Shown here piece after piece: positions 27,442 through 36,991 of a stretch of 64,000 bases of DNA. The first letter of the stretch is position 1, and each line of letters opens with the position of its first letter. The translations under genes were made by a program, and so were the position numbers. Source of the stretch: Emcibacteraceae bacterium (GTDB lineage: Bacteria > Pseudomonadota > Alphaproteobacteria > Sphingomonadales > Emcibacteraceae); NCBI GenBank assembly GCA_021774795.1, contig JAJFIR010000014.1:124001-188000 (forward strand), in the 5' to 3' direction. The notes under the pieces are model-generated. The model was not told the DNA's origin, did not search any database, and saw nothing but the letters and a program-made list of their open reading frames with translations.

Positions 27442-27691
27442 AATCCTTGGACTTTATCGCATCTACTATTTGCTGAGTACGTTCATCGTCATTAACCCCT
27501 TTAACGACGATAATCGCCCAGATAATAGTTAGTATCCAGATTGGGAACGTAAGACCAGATAAAATGCCAAACGAAAATACAAACATAACCACACTGGCAA
27601 ACCAAAGAATTCCATTAAAAATTGCCTGAAAAATTTTACCTTTAAATAAAAGAGCCAGAGGCGGGATAAGTATTGCAACCAAATAAATCAT
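27440..27691 (-). CDS. Pmp3/YqaE-like small membrane protein
   Basis: An 83-residue protein with two hydrophobic stretches (MIYLVAILIPPLALLFKGK and VVMFVFSFGILSGLTFPIWILTIIWAIIVV) and a soluble tail ending DAIKSKD. The ILIPPLALLFKG start and the two-helix layout fit the Pmp3/YqaE stress-membrane family, though it is longer than the typical 50-60 residues. Convergent with gapR. Confidence 0.65.
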   Translation of the reverse strand: MIYLVAILIPPLALLFKGKIFQAIFNGILWFASVVMFVFSFGILSGLTFPIWILTIIWAIIVVKGVNDDERTQQIVDAIKSKD

Positions 27692-27758
27692 AAAAATACC
27701 CTGAATTTAATAACGATCCTCATATATTTAATGACACATCAATAAAATTCAAGAAGTT

Positions 27759-28826
27759 TTACTGTTTATTCTCATCCAAGAGGCCAAGTTCGGTTACTTT
27801 GCGGTAAAGCGTGGAACGACCAATTGCCAGACGCTTTGCAATAACGGTCATCTTTCCATCATATCTTTGATAAGCATATTTGATCATCATTTTTTCGATT
27901 TGATCAATGGGATACACGTCACCGTTTTCATCATAAATTGATACATGATGAAATTCCTTGGGTATTTCAAGCGCCATAATTAAATCATCAATGCGCCGGT
28001 TATGCCTTTTATTTTCAGCGGCAATTTTATCGATATCCGCCATTATTTGCGGAAAATCATTTGGCATAATCATCGAACCATCTGATAGGATAACCGCACG
28101 AACGACAGCATTTTCCAGCTGACGAACGTTGCCCGGCCAGTGGTAGGAATTTAATAACTTCGACGCTCCTTTGCTTAGTGACTTAACATTCCGGCCTTCT
28201 TTCCGGCAAATATGTTGAATGAAATGAACTGCGAGCGTTTCAATATCGCCACTTCTTTCATTAAGTGGTGGGATGGAAACGGGAAATACATTAAGTCGAT
28301 AATACAGATCTTTACGAAAGGAGCCCGCAGCCATAAGGCCTTCAAGCTCTCTATTCGTCGCGGAAATCACACGAACATCTATTTTTACGGTATTGGAGCC
28401 ACCGACAGGGTCAACTTCGCTCTCTTGCAATACCCGTAATAATTTTACCTGAAGATCAAGCGGGAGTTCGCCGATTTCATCAAGAAAGATAGTACCGCCA
28501 TCCGCGTCAACAAATTTACCTGAATGATCCTCTTTCGCGTCTGTAAACGCACCCTTGGCATGACCAAATAAGATGCTTTCCACCAAGTTTTCGGGCAACG
28601 CCCCGCAGTTGACTACAATAAATGGTTTATCCACACGATTACTTGATTTGTGGATCGCACTTGCAAACATTTCCTTCCCGACGCCACTTTCTCCCGTGAG
28701 CAATATCGGCACATCAGTTTCAGCACCTTTACGGGCAAGCAAAACAGATTTGCGCATTACATCACTATGCCCGATAAGATTATCGAATGCGTCGCGCGTA
28801 TCAGATGACGTTTTTTTTGGAGCCAT
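27759..28826 (-). CDS. Sigma-54-dependent transcriptional activator without receiver domain
   Basis: Enhancer-binding protein of 355 residues that consists of an AAA+ domain and a Fis-type DNA-binding end, like PspF. Features are Walker A (LLTGESGVGKEMFA), the sigma-54 contact loop GAFTDA instead of the consensus GAFTGA, Walker B (GGTIFLDEIGELP), and arginine-finger region (SGDIETLA). The HTH is VIAKRLAIGRSTLYRKV. ATG 28826 is chosen because homology begins there; the frame stays open to 28949. With no sensory domain, control must come from a partner or by autoregulation. A 15-bp inverted repeat lies directly upstream. Confidence 0.88.
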   Translation of the reverse strand: MAPKKTSSDTRDAFDNLIGHSDVMRKSVLLARKGAETDVPILLTGESGVGKEMFASAIHKSSNRVDKPFIVVNCGALPENLVESILFGHAKGAFTDAKEDHSGKFVDADGGTIFLDEIGELPLDLQVKLLRVLQESEVDPVGGSNTVKIDVRVISATNRELEGLMAAGSFRKDLYYRLNVFPVSIPPLNERSGDIETLAVHFIQHICRKEGRNVKSLSKGASKLLNSYHWPGNVRQLENAVVRAVILSDGSMIMPNDFPQIMADIDKIAAENKRHNRRIDDLIMALEIPKEFHHVSIYDENGDVYPIDQIEKMMIKYAYQRYDGKMTVIAKRLAIGRSTLYRKVTELGLLDENKQ

Positions 28827-28877
28827 TTTCAAAGTCAATCTATTTATAAACCTGTGTTTATTAATTCTACAGTGTAT

Positions 28878-28934
28878 CATTACGGGACAAAAGTTAAGAA
28901 AATGAAAAAATTGAATATTTTTTGTCTCATAATG
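28878..28934. promoter_or_regulatory. 15-bp inverted repeat with widely spaced arms (activator-site-like)
   Basis: CATTACGGGACAAAA (28878-28892) and TTTTGTCTCATAATG (28920-28934) are inverted repeats matching at 13 of 15 positions, with arm centres about 42 bp apart, close to four helical turns. They lie between the sigma-54 activator (minus) and pntAA (plus). This spacing is typical of cooperative or loop-forming sites. No -24/-12 promoter element was recognised nearby. Confidence 0.5.
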
Positions 28935-29088
28935 AAACAAAACCGACATACATTAGGATATTGAAGATATTAAATTTAAAATTATTTTTTTATTTTTCAC
29001 CTTAGAAAATATCTGTTAAGCTCCGTTTCACCATAAAAGATAAACTTCAATCAATGTCAACGAATTGATCATATCGAGAGGTCTTCCC

Positions 29089-30240
29089 ATGATCATTGCC
29101 ATCCCTAAAGAACGTCACCAACATGAAAAACGCGTTGCAGCAACGCCTGACACCGTCAAAAAACTAATATCATTTGGTTTTAATGTTATTGTTGAAAAAG
29201 ATGCTGGTAAAAATAGCCAGATACCGGACGCCTTATATGAAGAAGCGGGTGCATCAATCGCTGCCGACGCGTCCAGCGCATATGTAAATGCGGATATAAT
29301 TTTTAAAGTACAACGCCCAATGATGAATGGTGAAGGTGATGTTGATGAAATGTCACAGATAAAAGAAGGGTCAATTTTAGTCGCCATTCTTGATCCAACA
29401 AAGAGTCCCGAACATGTACAGTCATACGCAGATAAAAATATTTCCGCATTTGCTATGGAATTTATGCCTCGCATCACGCGCGCTCAAAGTATGGATGTTC
29501 TTTCGTCGCAATCAAATCTGGCGGGTTATTGTGCAGTAATTGACGCGGCACATGAATATGGCCGTGCCTTTCCCATGATGATGACAGCCGCAGGAACGGT
29601 TGCCCCCGCAAAAATAATGATAATGGGCGTTGGTGTCGCTGGCCTTCAAGCCATTGCAACTGCAAAACGTCTTGGCGCAGTGGTATCTGCCACGGATGTC
29701 CGTGCCGCAGCAGCGGAACAAGTAGAAAGCCTTGGCGGAAAATTCATAATGGTAGAAACAGAAGAAAGCGGTGAAACGGAAGGCGGTTACGCCAGAGAAA
29801 TGAGTGACGATTATAAGAAAAGACAAGCCGAACTCATCGCGGAAACCATAAAAAAACAAGATATTGCGATCACAACAGCCCTCATTCCGGGACGACCGGC
29901 ACCAATTTTAATTACAGATGAAATGGTCGCAAGCATGAAACCGGGATCAATTATTATCGACCTAGCGGTTGAAGCGGGTGGTAATTGCACTTTATCGCAA
30001 CCCGGCGAAATTGTTACGACCGACAATGGTGTGATAATAGTTGGGCATCTTAATGTTCCAAGCAGACTGGCAACGGATGCCAGCGCGTTATATTCCAAAA
30101 ACTTGTTAAATTTCATTACACCTCTTGTGAACGAAGAAACAGGGGACCTTAATATCGATTGGGAAGATGAAATTATTACCGGGACTTTACTGACAAAGGA
30201 CAAAACAATTGTCCATGAACGCCTAAAGGGAGGAAATTAA
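29089..30240 (+). CDS. pntAA: NAD(P) transhydrogenase subunit alpha part 1
   Basis: NAD(H)-binding domain I of the proton-translocating transhydrogenase, which converts NADH and NADP+ to NAD+ and NADPH at the expense of proton-motive force. The protein starts MIIAIPKERHQHEKRVAATPDTVKKL at ATG 29089, preceded by GAGAGG; an in-frame ATG at 29065 adds unlike residues. The Rossmann motif is IMGVGVAGLQAIATAKRLGAVV, and RAAAAEQVESLGGKF and the mobile loop are present. The split alpha subunit (two genes) is the Rhodospirillum-type arrangement. Two bases separate it from pntAB. Confidence 0.95.
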   Translation: MIIAIPKERHQHEKRVAATPDTVKKLISFGFNVIVEKDAGKNSQIPDALYEEAGASIAADASSAYVNADIIFKVQRPMMNGEGDVDEMSQIKEGSILVAILDPTKSPEHVQSYADKNISAFAMEFMPRITRAQSMDVLSSQSNLAGYCAVIDAAHEYGRAFPMMMTAAGTVAPAKIMIMGVGVAGLQAIATAKRLGAVVSATDVRAAAAEQVESLGGKFIMVETEESGETEGGYAREMSDDYKKRQAELIAETIKKQDIAITTALIPGRPAPILITDEMVASMKPGSIIIDLAVEAGGNCTLSQPGEIVTTDNGVIIVGHLNVPSRLATDASALYSKNLLNFITPLVNEETGDLNIDWEDEIITGTLLTKDKTIVHERLKGGN

Positions 30241-30241
30241 A

Positions 30242-30595
30242 ATGGATCAAGTTTCTCAATTAACCGATGCCGCGATGCAAAGCGCCAGCATGTCACCGTT
30301 TGTTTCGCAAATATCCCTTTTCGTGCTTTCAATTTTCGTTGGATATTATGTGGTCTGGAGCGTGACCCCCGCCCTGCATACACCGCTTATGGCCGTAACC
30401 AATGCCATATCATCCGTAATCATAGTCGGTGCCTTGATTGCGGCTGGACCCGAAACGATGACCGTTGCTAAAATATTGGGCATCATCGCAATAGGTCTTG
30501 CTGCCGTGAATATTTTTGGCGGATTTGCCGTCACCAACCGAATGCTCGCAATGTATAAGAAAAAACCCGCCTCTAAAAAGAAGGGGGATAAATAA
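30242..30595 (+). CDS. pntAB: NAD(P) transhydrogenase subunit alpha part 2
   Basis: A 117-residue membrane protein with about three to four helices (SLFVLSIFVGYYVVW, ALHTPLMAVTNAISSVIIVGAL, ILGIIAIGLAAVNIFGGFAVT). HTPLMAVTNAISS is the conserved PntA membrane motif. It supplies part of proton-channel domain II. GGGAGGA before the start is strong. It is followed by pntB without a gap. Confidence 0.95.
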   Translation: MDQVSQLTDAAMQSASMSPFVSQISLFVLSIFVGYYVVWSVTPALHTPLMAVTNAISSVIIVGALIAAGPETMTVAKILGIIAIGLAAVNIFGGFAVTNRMLAMYKKKPASKKKGDK

Positions 30596-32014
30596 ATGTC
30601 TGAGCAAAATATTTTAGATTTAACCGCAATCGCTTATCTGGTATCAGGGGTTTTATTTGTCTTAGCACTCCGTGGCCTTTCTTCGCCTGAGAGCTCTCGT
30701 AAAGGTAATTTTTTCGGCATGCTTGGCATGGCCATTGCTGTGGTCACAACATTGGCTAATCCGGAAATCGTTTCTTACACATGGATATTAGTCGCCTTGG
30801 TCGTCGGTGGTGGCATAGGTATTATAATCGCATCGCGTATTGCGATGACAGCAATGCCGCAACTCGTCGCCGCCTTCCATTCTTTGGTCGGTCTTGCTGC
30901 GGTACTTGTCGCTGCGGCCGCATTTTTATTGCCGGGAAGCTTTGGTATTGTTGACGCGGCGGGCCATATATTTATGGCCAGCCGGATTGAAATGTCACTT
31001 GGCGCAGCAATCGGTGCCATTACCTTTTCCGGTTCAGTCATCGCTTTTGCTAAATTAAACGGCAATATGTCCGGTGCGCCAATCATGCTACCTATGCGTC
31101 ATGTGATTAACGCCGCTATCGCCCTGGCTATCGTCGGCGCAATTTCTTTCTTCTCCATCGATGAGTTGTCCGCAACCGGCGGCGGTAACATTATGTGGAT
31201 CATAATCGGACTAAGTTTCCTTATTGGCTTTCTAATCATTATACCGATCGGTGGTGCAGATATGCCGGTTGTCGTCAGTATGCTTAACAGCTATTCAGGA
31301 TGGGCTGCCGCCGGTATCGGGTTTACCCTTCAAAATAATGCCCTTATTATAACGGGATCCCTTGTTGGTTCATCCGGGGCGATATTGAGCTATATCATGT
31401 GCGCTGCTATGAACCGTTCCTTCATCAGTGTTATCCTTAGTGGATTTGGTGGCGAAGACGCCACAGCAGGGAGCGGTGAAATTGAAACAAGACCCGTAAA
31501 ACAAGGGGCAGCTGAAGACGCGGCCTTCATTATGAAAAATGCAAGTTCTGTCATTATTGTTCCCGGTTACGGGATGGCAGTGGCGCAAGCACAGCACGCA
31601 CTACGCGAAATGTGTGATATTTTGAAGGAAGAAGGTGTCAAAGTATCTTACGCTATTCATCCGGTGGCTGGCCGTATGCCGGGCCATATGAATGTTTTGC
31701 TCGCAGAAGCGAATGTTTCTTATGATGAAGTTTATGAATTGGAAGACATTAATAGTGAATTTTCGGCAACCGATGTTGCCTTCGTTATCGGTGCTAATGA
31801 CGTAACCAACCCTGCTGCTAAAACCGATAAAACCAGCCCAATATACGGCATGCCTGTGCTGGATGTCGAATTTGCCGGTACAGTGCTCTTTATCAAGCGC
31901 GGTATGGCATCGGGATATGCCGGTGTCCAAAATGAATTATTCTTTCGCGATAACACCATGATGCTTTTTTCTGATGCGAAGAAAATGGTCGAAAACATCA
32001 TTAAGGCACTATAA
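30596..32014 (+). CDS. pntB: NAD(P) transhydrogenase subunit beta
   Basis: The 472-residue beta subunit has about eight or nine membrane helices (1-270, domain II) and a cytosolic NADP(H)-binding domain III. Visible signatures are MPVVVSMLNSYSGWAAAGIGF, VIIVPGYGMAVAQAQHAL, HPVAGRMPGHMNVLLAEA, and VIGANDVTNPAAK with a C-terminal GMASGYAGVQNELF. The three subunits together supply NADPH for biosynthesis. The last 6 bp overlap the convergent yigZ gene. Confidence 0.96.
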   Translation: MSEQNILDLTAIAYLVSGVLFVLALRGLSSPESSRKGNFFGMLGMAIAVVTTLANPEIVSYTWILVALVVGGGIGIIIASRIAMTAMPQLVAAFHSLVGLAAVLVAAAAFLLPGSFGIVDAAGHIFMASRIEMSLGAAIGAITFSGSVIAFAKLNGNMSGAPIMLPMRHVINAAIALAIVGAISFFSIDELSATGGGNIMWIIIGLSFLIGFLIIIPIGGADMPVVVSMLNSYSGWAAAGIGFTLQNNALIITGSLVGSSGAILSYIMCAAMNRSFISVILSGFGGEDATAGSGEIETRPVKQGAAEDAAFIMKNASSVIIVPGYGMAVAQAQHALREMCDILKEEGVKVSYAIHPVAGRMPGHMNVLLAEANVSYDEVYELEDINSEFSATDVAFVIGANDVTNPAAKTDKTSPIYGMPVLDVEFAGTVLFIKRGMASGYAGVQNELFFRDNTMMLFSDAKKMVENIIKAL

Positions 32015-32641
32015 CTCATCTTGGTTTCGAAATTGAACGCGTCCGCTTGTTTTATCTAAAATTTCAGATATAGCAAGCGGAGCTTCTCTACTATCAATCT
32101 TAACTTTCCAACTTACCTGACCGGTAAAATCTTTTTTTGTATCCAGCACCATATATAAGGAGAGGATTTGCTCGATTATGCCTTGATGAGAGTATTCAGA
32201 TATTCCCTGGATAATTGTCTCCGGTATTTTTTCAGCCGTTGTCAATTCTTCAAGCGCGTGATTTAAGCTACCGCCATATGCTCTCACCAGCCCACCTGTG
32301 CCAAGTTTAATTCCACCAAAATAACGTGTCACAACTGCGGTGATTTCCCCAAGCCCGGAGCCGATCAGTACATTCAGCATTGGTTTACCCGCCGTACCGT
32401 TTGGTTCACCGTCGTCAGAAAAACCTAATACGTGGTTATCATCAGGGCTACCGGCTATATGAGCGCAACAGTGATGTCGAGCATCTGAATATTTTTCACG
32501 AATTTTTTCTATGAATAATTTCGCACTTATAACATCGGGAGTATGCGCAATATTAACAATAAAACGACTTCTTTTAATAACTTCTTGATAGCAAGCGGGG
32601 AGTTTAGGAATATGATAGGAGTTGTTATCAGGATTATTCAT
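32009..32641 (-). CDS. yigZ: YigZ/IMPACT family protein
   Basis: A 210-residue protein of the YigZ family. The N-terminal IMPACT domain has FIVNIAHTPDVI, DARHHCCAHIAG, FSDDGEPNGTAGKPML and ITAVVTRYFGGIKLGTGGLVRAYGG, followed by a C-terminal DUF1949-like part. The biochemical role is unsettled: members bind nucleic acids and eukaryotic IMPACT regulates Gcn2. It overlaps the 3' end of pntB by 6 bp in convergent orientation. Confidence 0.92.
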   Translation of the reverse strand: MNNPDNNSYHIPKLPACYQEVIKRSRFIVNIAHTPDVISAKLFIEKIREKYSDARHHCCAHIAGSPDDNHVLGFSDDGEPNGTAGKPMLNVLIGSGLGEITAVVTRYFGGIKLGTGGLVRAYGGSLNHALEELTTAEKIPETIIQGISEYSHQGIIEQILSLYMVLDTKKDFTGQVSWKVKIDSREAPLAISEILDKTSGRVQFRNQDEL

Positions 32642-32671
32642 GAAATGTGATTAACACATTATGTTCAGAAA

Positions 32672-34495
32672 TTAAACCGCTAGCGTGTTTATAAATTTCG
32701 ACGATAACGAGTCATTTTCTTCGTTGGTAAGAACACGTTCTTTGGGAAAACGCACAGTTACAGCAGTATAATGGCCTAATTCACTATCAATCGTAAGCTC
32801 ACTATCATGAAGATCGACAAATGCTTTGATCAATGATAACCCCAAACCTGTACCCACTTCGGTTTTGGCGTAACTTGTCTCTACTTGCTGGAAGGGCTCT
32901 AGCACTTCTTTGATTTTATCTTTGGCTATACCAATACCAGTGTCCATGACACTAAATAAAAGTTCATTATCGGACGAAAGTAAAATTGTGATTTTAATTT
33001 CTCCACCCGGTAAAGTGAACTTTACAGCATTGGACAATAAATTTGTCATTATCTGCTGCAACATTCTTTCGTCTGCACTAATATACGGTAAATTATCCGC
33101 TGCATTCAAAGTTACCGAAATGTTCTTTTCCCGGGCATGATTACTCAACAAGCGCATGGCAGTTTCGCAAACCTCGCAAATATCTACTTCTTCTTCATAA
33201 AAGCTCATTTTTCCGGCTTCAACTTTTGATAAGTCCAAAATATCGTTAATGATACTTAATAAATGACGACCGCTATCACGAATATCCAACGCATATTCTT
33301 TAGTTTTATCCTGACTGAATTCCCCTACCCCGTCACTTGATAATAATTCAGAAAATCCAATGATCGCATTGAGCGGCGTTCTGAGTTCATGGCTCATGTT
33401 CGCAAGAAAGTCTGATTTTGCAACATTAGCAACTTCCGCCTGCTTAATTGCTTTCTCGAGATCTTCTTTGGTGCGGGTTCTTTCATCATTATAGTCGATA
33501 ACCCGCTGCAACTGTTTGGCAAGATAAGAAAATTCGTCATCGCGGTCCAAAGCAATATATTCATTCGGCTTACCGTCAACGATGTTTTTCATTGTTTTGG
33601 AGAAGATTTCAATTCTACGAAATAGGTTAACCCGTAAAAGGAAAGTTCCGATTACCCATACTGCGATTAAACAAAGAATGGCGACGACAATCGACATATA
33701 TTTTAGTTTCTCAGTTTCCAGTATTAGCTCCCGATCATCCACATATGCGATCATTGTTACATACTGGCCTTGCTTTCCCACATTAATTTTCTCGCTAACA
33801 ATTTTCAAATTATCATCATCAGGCAAATTAAGACCCTTCTTTTGATTTAGATACTTTTCCTTAAATAATAATTCATCATTCATTCCTCTCATTTCAAAAT
33901 CAGAGTGAATAATTTCTGAAATTCCGGTCAAACTCTCCCAAATTGACGTAATAACGATTAACTTTTTTTCGAACCCGGTTTCTTTTATAGGTATCATCAT
34001 AAGGTATGTTGGAATACCATTTACATCTATTTCAAATGCGTCGTCCATAACCCCTTTAAGGGCATCAGATTGAGTATTCTTTTCTTTTAAGAACCTCTGG
34101 ATAGCAGTTTCATCTAGATCAGAATTATCCCAGGAACCCAGAACTGCGTTATTCTGATCATAAACTTTAAACCCAATAATCTCCGCATCATTTTTTTTAA
34201 AAAATGACTGAGAACGAACATCTTCAAGATATTCGTTAATTCTATTAACGTCATTTTTATTTAGGCTTGCTATGAAATTTTTATCATCAAGAACGAGACT
34301 GCCCGCAAGTAATACATTGCTGCGATGTTTTCCCTGTACCATATTAGCAAGGATCATTCGGAACTGATCTCGTTTATGCTCATCATCAGCATTAGTTATA
34401 AAATTTGAATAATTATTAATGCTATAAATATGGACCGTAAGTGGCACTAAGGTGATGAAAAGCATTACAAAAAACAATAACGTTTTAAGCTTCAT
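32672..34495 (-). CDS. Membrane sensor histidine kinase
   Basis: A 607-residue kinase. TM1 ([18 protein letters not shown]) is at residues 5-22 and TM2 ([22 protein letters not shown]) near 265-287, flanking a periplasmic sensor of about 240 residues. Then come a HAMP-like linker, a HisKA domain ([23 protein letters not shown], phosphoacceptor His) and a HATPase domain ([41 protein letters not shown]). No receiver domain and no response-regulator gene adjacent, so it is orphan in this window. ATG 34495 is preferred; the frame is open to 34606 but lacks conserved sequence. Confidence 0.9.
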   Translation of the reverse strand: MKLKTLLFFVMLFITLVPLTVHIYSINNYSNFITNADDEHKRDQFRMILANMVQGKHRSNVLLAGSLVLDDKNFIASLNKNDVNRINEYLEDVRSQSFFKKNDAEIIGFKVYDQNNAVLGSWDNSDLDETAIQRFLKEKNTQSDALKGVMDDAFEIDVNGIPTYLMMIPIKETGFEKKLIVITSIWESLTGISEIIHSDFEMRGMNDELLFKEKYLNQKKGLNLPDDDNLKIVSEKINVGKQGQYVTMIAYVDDRELILETEKLKYMSIVVAILCLIAVWVIGTFLLRVNLFRRIEIFSKTMKNIVDGKPNEYIALDRDDEFSYLAKQLQRVIDYNDERTRTKEDLEKAIKQAEVANVAKSDFLANMSHELRTPLNAIIGFSELLSSDGVGEFSQDKTKEYALDIRDSGRHLLSIINDILDLSKVEAGKMSFYEEEVDICEVCETAMRLLSNHAREKNISVTLNAADNLPYISADERMLQQIMTNLLSNAVKFTLPGGEIKITILLSSDNELLFSVMDTGIGIAKDKIKEVLEPFQQVETSYAKTEVGTGLGLSLIKAFVDLHDSELTIDSELGHYTAVTVRFPKERVLTNEENDSLSSKFINTLAV

Positions 34496-34701
34496 TTTTT
34501 TAAATAATATATAATTATTGTTCAATTTTAAAATGCCCTTTAACCCCAAAATTAAAAAATTATATCGATGGAGAAAATATCCAAAAACACAACAGTACGA
34601 AGACATTAATTTAGAAAAGATAAAATTTAATTAATATTTATGGCATTAAGCAAGTTATAAACGAGCAGAATTGACGGATAAAATAAGTCATGAGTGGCTG
34701 A

Positions 34702-35319
34702 TCAGCTTGCGATACTTATTGTCAGACCGATGGAAGCGTTATTTTGGCTAAGATCATTACCATTTGCATAAGCTTTTTCGACAGAACTGGCAGCAACATC
34801 TCCAAAATCATTGATGTCAAAAGAAGTGTCGCTTTCACTGACTTCTTCTTGTTCCTCTTTCTTCTTGCTCGTAAGTTCGGCGCGTGCCTCGTTACGTGCT
34901 GCAACCGCTGCAGCCGCAACTTTACGGTCTTGACCAGATGGTTTAGCAGGTGCTAACGCCGCGGAAATCACGACGTTAAGTTTTGCAATCGTCGCTTCAG
35001 GATCACCCTCTATCTTTGCAGTATCAATTGAAACTTCACCACCAACCGCATATCTCTTACCGTCAGGTCCAACGGTATAGGTAAAGGACGCACTTCCCGC
35101 ATACTGGCCGCCAGCATTCTTATGTGCTTGTTCGTGGGCTCTAACCTCTTGGTCAATTTTTTTTAATTTATCGACTTGGGATTGCTGTTCTTTCGAAACT
35201 TCACCGATTTTTGCTGTTTTCTCTGGCGCAGACGCGACTTTGACGCCTTTTGGTTCAGCATTTGGCTCACCATTCGGCGCTAAAAGCGGCGGTAATTGTG
35301 TCGATACATTCGATATCAT
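34702..35319 (-). CDS. Putative metalloprotease of the CJM1_0395/SprA-related family
   Basis: A 205-residue protein with the zinc-protease-like HExxH motif in VRAHEQAHKNAGGQYAG, followed by SASFTYTVGPDGKRYAVGGEVSID and LNVVISAALAPAKPSGQDRKVAAAAVAARNEAR. This is the pattern of a family annotated as putative metalloprotease, often found in proteobacteria with unknown substrate. The third zinc ligand is not obvious. The N- and C-terminal thirds are low-complexity and likely disordered. It stands between the histidine kinase and the ECF operon on the same strand. Confidence 0.8.
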   Translation of the reverse strand: MISNVSTQLPPLLAPNGEPNAEPKGVKVASAPEKTAKIGEVSKEQQSQVDKLKKIDQEVRAHEQAHKNAGGQYAGSASFTYTVGPDGKRYAVGGEVSIDTAKIEGDPEATIAKLNVVISAALAPAKPSGQDRKVAAAAVAARNEARAELTSKKKEEQEEVSESDTSFDINDFGDVAASSVEKAYANGNDLSQNNASIGLTISIAS

Positions 35320-35384
35320 GGGATTAAGTTATACCAAATTCATTAATTTGATATTAAAAAATTGATACAATTATCAGTTTATTT

Positions 35385-35918
35385 TTACCGGTCACGACCA
35401 TCTTGAGGCCGACGGGTAGATGAACTTGGGGGTCTTCTGCGATCATTGCTGTCTCTGTCACGGTAAGATCTTCTAGGGGGGTTCTTATAGCGCTCCAAAA
35501 TAGCTTGCCGTTCTTTTAGTTCTAGTCCACCAATAATACTAATCAGTACTTCCTGCGAAGGGTCAACCATAGCATGATATATGTCATGATATTCCTGCAT
35601 TGCTTTACGTAATTTATCGCTGTCCAGTTGTTCTTCAGCAATAATCGTCATAATCATCGCCCTTTGTGACATAATATTTCGGTATATGGGGATGAGTTCT
35701 TCGCGCTTGCTGCGCATTGTTACATAAAATTCATGTTTTCCTTGTCTTGGAAAAGGTTCAACAAGCTTCGATATTGAATTATCAAATGCAAGTCTGGTCA
35801 TCCGTATCTTCTTTGCTTGATATTGTGAATATATGAAGCCAACCACGAAGAAATTAATCCCCAGTGATAAGAGCATTACAATACTCATCCAATTTAATTT
35901 CAAGGAAAGATTTTTCAT
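35385..35918 (-). CDS. Periplasmic metal-sensor/CpxP-like regulatory protein
   Basis: One N-terminal membrane helix (WMSIVMLLSLGINFFVVGFIYS, about 10-31) precedes a helical domain containing RSKREELIPIYRNIMSQRAMIM, an arrangement seen in heavy-metal-sensing CnrX/ZraP-type proteins. The tail is highly charged (RRSYRDRDSNDRRRPP). It is the last gene of the ECF-sigma operon, overlapping the preceding gene by 4 bp. A likely role is periplasmic sensing that controls the sigma factor through the middle gene. Confidence 0.75.
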   Translation of the reverse strand: MKNLSLKLNWMSIVMLLSLGINFFVVGFIYSQYQAKKIRMTRLAFDNSISKLVEPFPRQGKHEFYVTMRSKREELIPIYRNIMSQRAMIMTIIAEEQLDSDKLRKAMQEYHDIYHAMVDPSQEVLISIIGGLELKERQAILERYKNPPRRSYRDRDSNDRRRPPSSSTRRPQDGRDR

Positions 35919-36283
35919 TGTGCCGGTTCCTCAACAAAAATAAATTCTTCTACGTCTAAAAGGGTTTCTGCATCCGCATCAATTACAATTGTCGCATTCT
36001 CCGCGACAAAAAGATCAGCTTCGATCTCAGCAAGTTCATCTTCCGCGAGTGCTGCACTACCCGCACTACCCATATAAAGACCAAGTACACAGGCCGCTGT
36101 AAGACCGGATAATCTTGGCACCAAAAACAAACACCAATCGGTTATTTTCCAAGAAATCATTGATTTTTGCTCAACTTCATGCGGAATAGCCATAATATTA
36201 TCAACAAGCTTTCTACTTGGTTCCACACTATAGGCTTTGCCATAATCATTTAAATAGTCATTTAATTTAATATCATTCATCAT
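35915..36283 (-). CDS. Putative anti-sigma factor, single-span membrane protein
   Basis: A 122-residue protein. Its N-terminal part (about 1-50) should be cytosolic; a hydrophobic segment LSGLTAACVLGLYMGSAGSAAL lies near 59-80, and the acidic tail (ADAETLLDVEEFIFVEEPAQ) would be periplasmic. The zinc-binding HxxxCxxC motif of common anti-sigma factors is absent. The gene overlaps both the ECF sigma gene (4 bp) and the CpxP-like gene (4 bp), which is the main support for the role. Confidence 0.6.
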   Translation of the reverse strand: MMNDIKLNDYLNDYGKAYSVEPSRKLVDNIMAIPHEVEQKSMISWKITDWCLFLVPRLSGLTAACVLGLYMGSAGSAALAEDELAEIEADLFVAENATIVIDADAETLLDVEEFIFVEEPAQ

Positions 36284-36855
36284 CCTATCTCCTTTAAGAG
36301 ACTGCTTTTCTCATCGCTTAATATATCAGCCAAATTGCGCCGCCCTCTTACCAAATAAGATTCAAGTGCATTAAGGCTCACTTCCATTACTTCCGCAGCT
36401 TCGCGGTTTGATAACCCTTGAAAATAACACAGTATTATCGCTGTATGTTGCCTATGTGGCAGCTCTTCAAGAGCTTCTTTAACTTGTTCTGACCTCTGAT
36501 TAACAGCGATCACATTTTCAGCACTCATTTCATCCGACGCTATCGTTTCTAATATTTCGACCTTTTCCTGCGGCTTTCTTTTTCGTCCCACGTCATAACA
36601 TAAATTAGTTACTACTCTATAAAACCACGTCGTAAATTTTGTTTTGCGTGCAGGGTCCCATCTTATTGCATGCTTCCATACTCTTATAAATGCTTCCTGC
36701 ATCACTTCTTCCGCTTCCGCGCGATTACCGAGCAGCTTTGTTGCATAGCCTAAATTCATAGACAGGTGCCGGTTGACCAACATGCTATAAGCCGTTTGAT
36801 CACCTTCACCGATACGCAGCATCAAATCTTCGTCGGTTATAGCATCTGTCCCCAT
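36280..36855 (-). CDS. RNA polymerase ECF sigma factor
   Basis: A 191-residue sigma-70-family factor. Region 2 reads GYATKLLGNRAEAEEVMQEAFIRVWKHA and KFTTWFYRVVTNLCYDVGRKRK; region 4 reads ALEELPHRQHTAIILCYFQGLSNREAAEVMEVSLNALESYLVRGRRNL. It is the first gene of a three-gene overlapping operon with a membrane protein and a periplasmic sensor-like protein, so it most likely responds to an envelope or metal signal and directs its own operon. No -35/-10 autoregulatory motif could be assigned with confidence. Confidence 0.9.
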   Translation of the reverse strand: MGTDAITDEDLMLRIGEGDQTAYSMLVNRHLSMNLGYATKLLGNRAEAEEVMQEAFIRVWKHAIRWDPARKTKFTTWFYRVVTNLCYDVGRKRKPQEKVEILETIASDEMSAENVIAVNQRSEQVKEALEELPHRQHTAIILCYFQGLSNREAAEVMEVSLNALESYLVRGRRNLADILSDEKSSLLKEIG

Positions 36856-36949
36856 ATAGGCATCACCATCTCGTTACCATTCGATCATTATACGGTTATT
36901 TTCATAAAAACTGGCGCAAAAAATAAACTGTCTATTTAACAATTATAAT

Positions 36950-36965
36950 TTTAGTTTACACTAAA
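36950..36965. promoter_or_regulatory. 6-bp inverted repeat upstream of the phosphatase gene
   Basis: TTTAGT-TTAC-ACTAAA (36950-36965) lies 26 bp before ATG 36992, in the 136-bp divergent region with the ECF sigma gene. Possible operator. Confidence 0.3.
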
Positions 36966-36991
36966 TGTAGATAATAAAGAAAGCACCGCAA

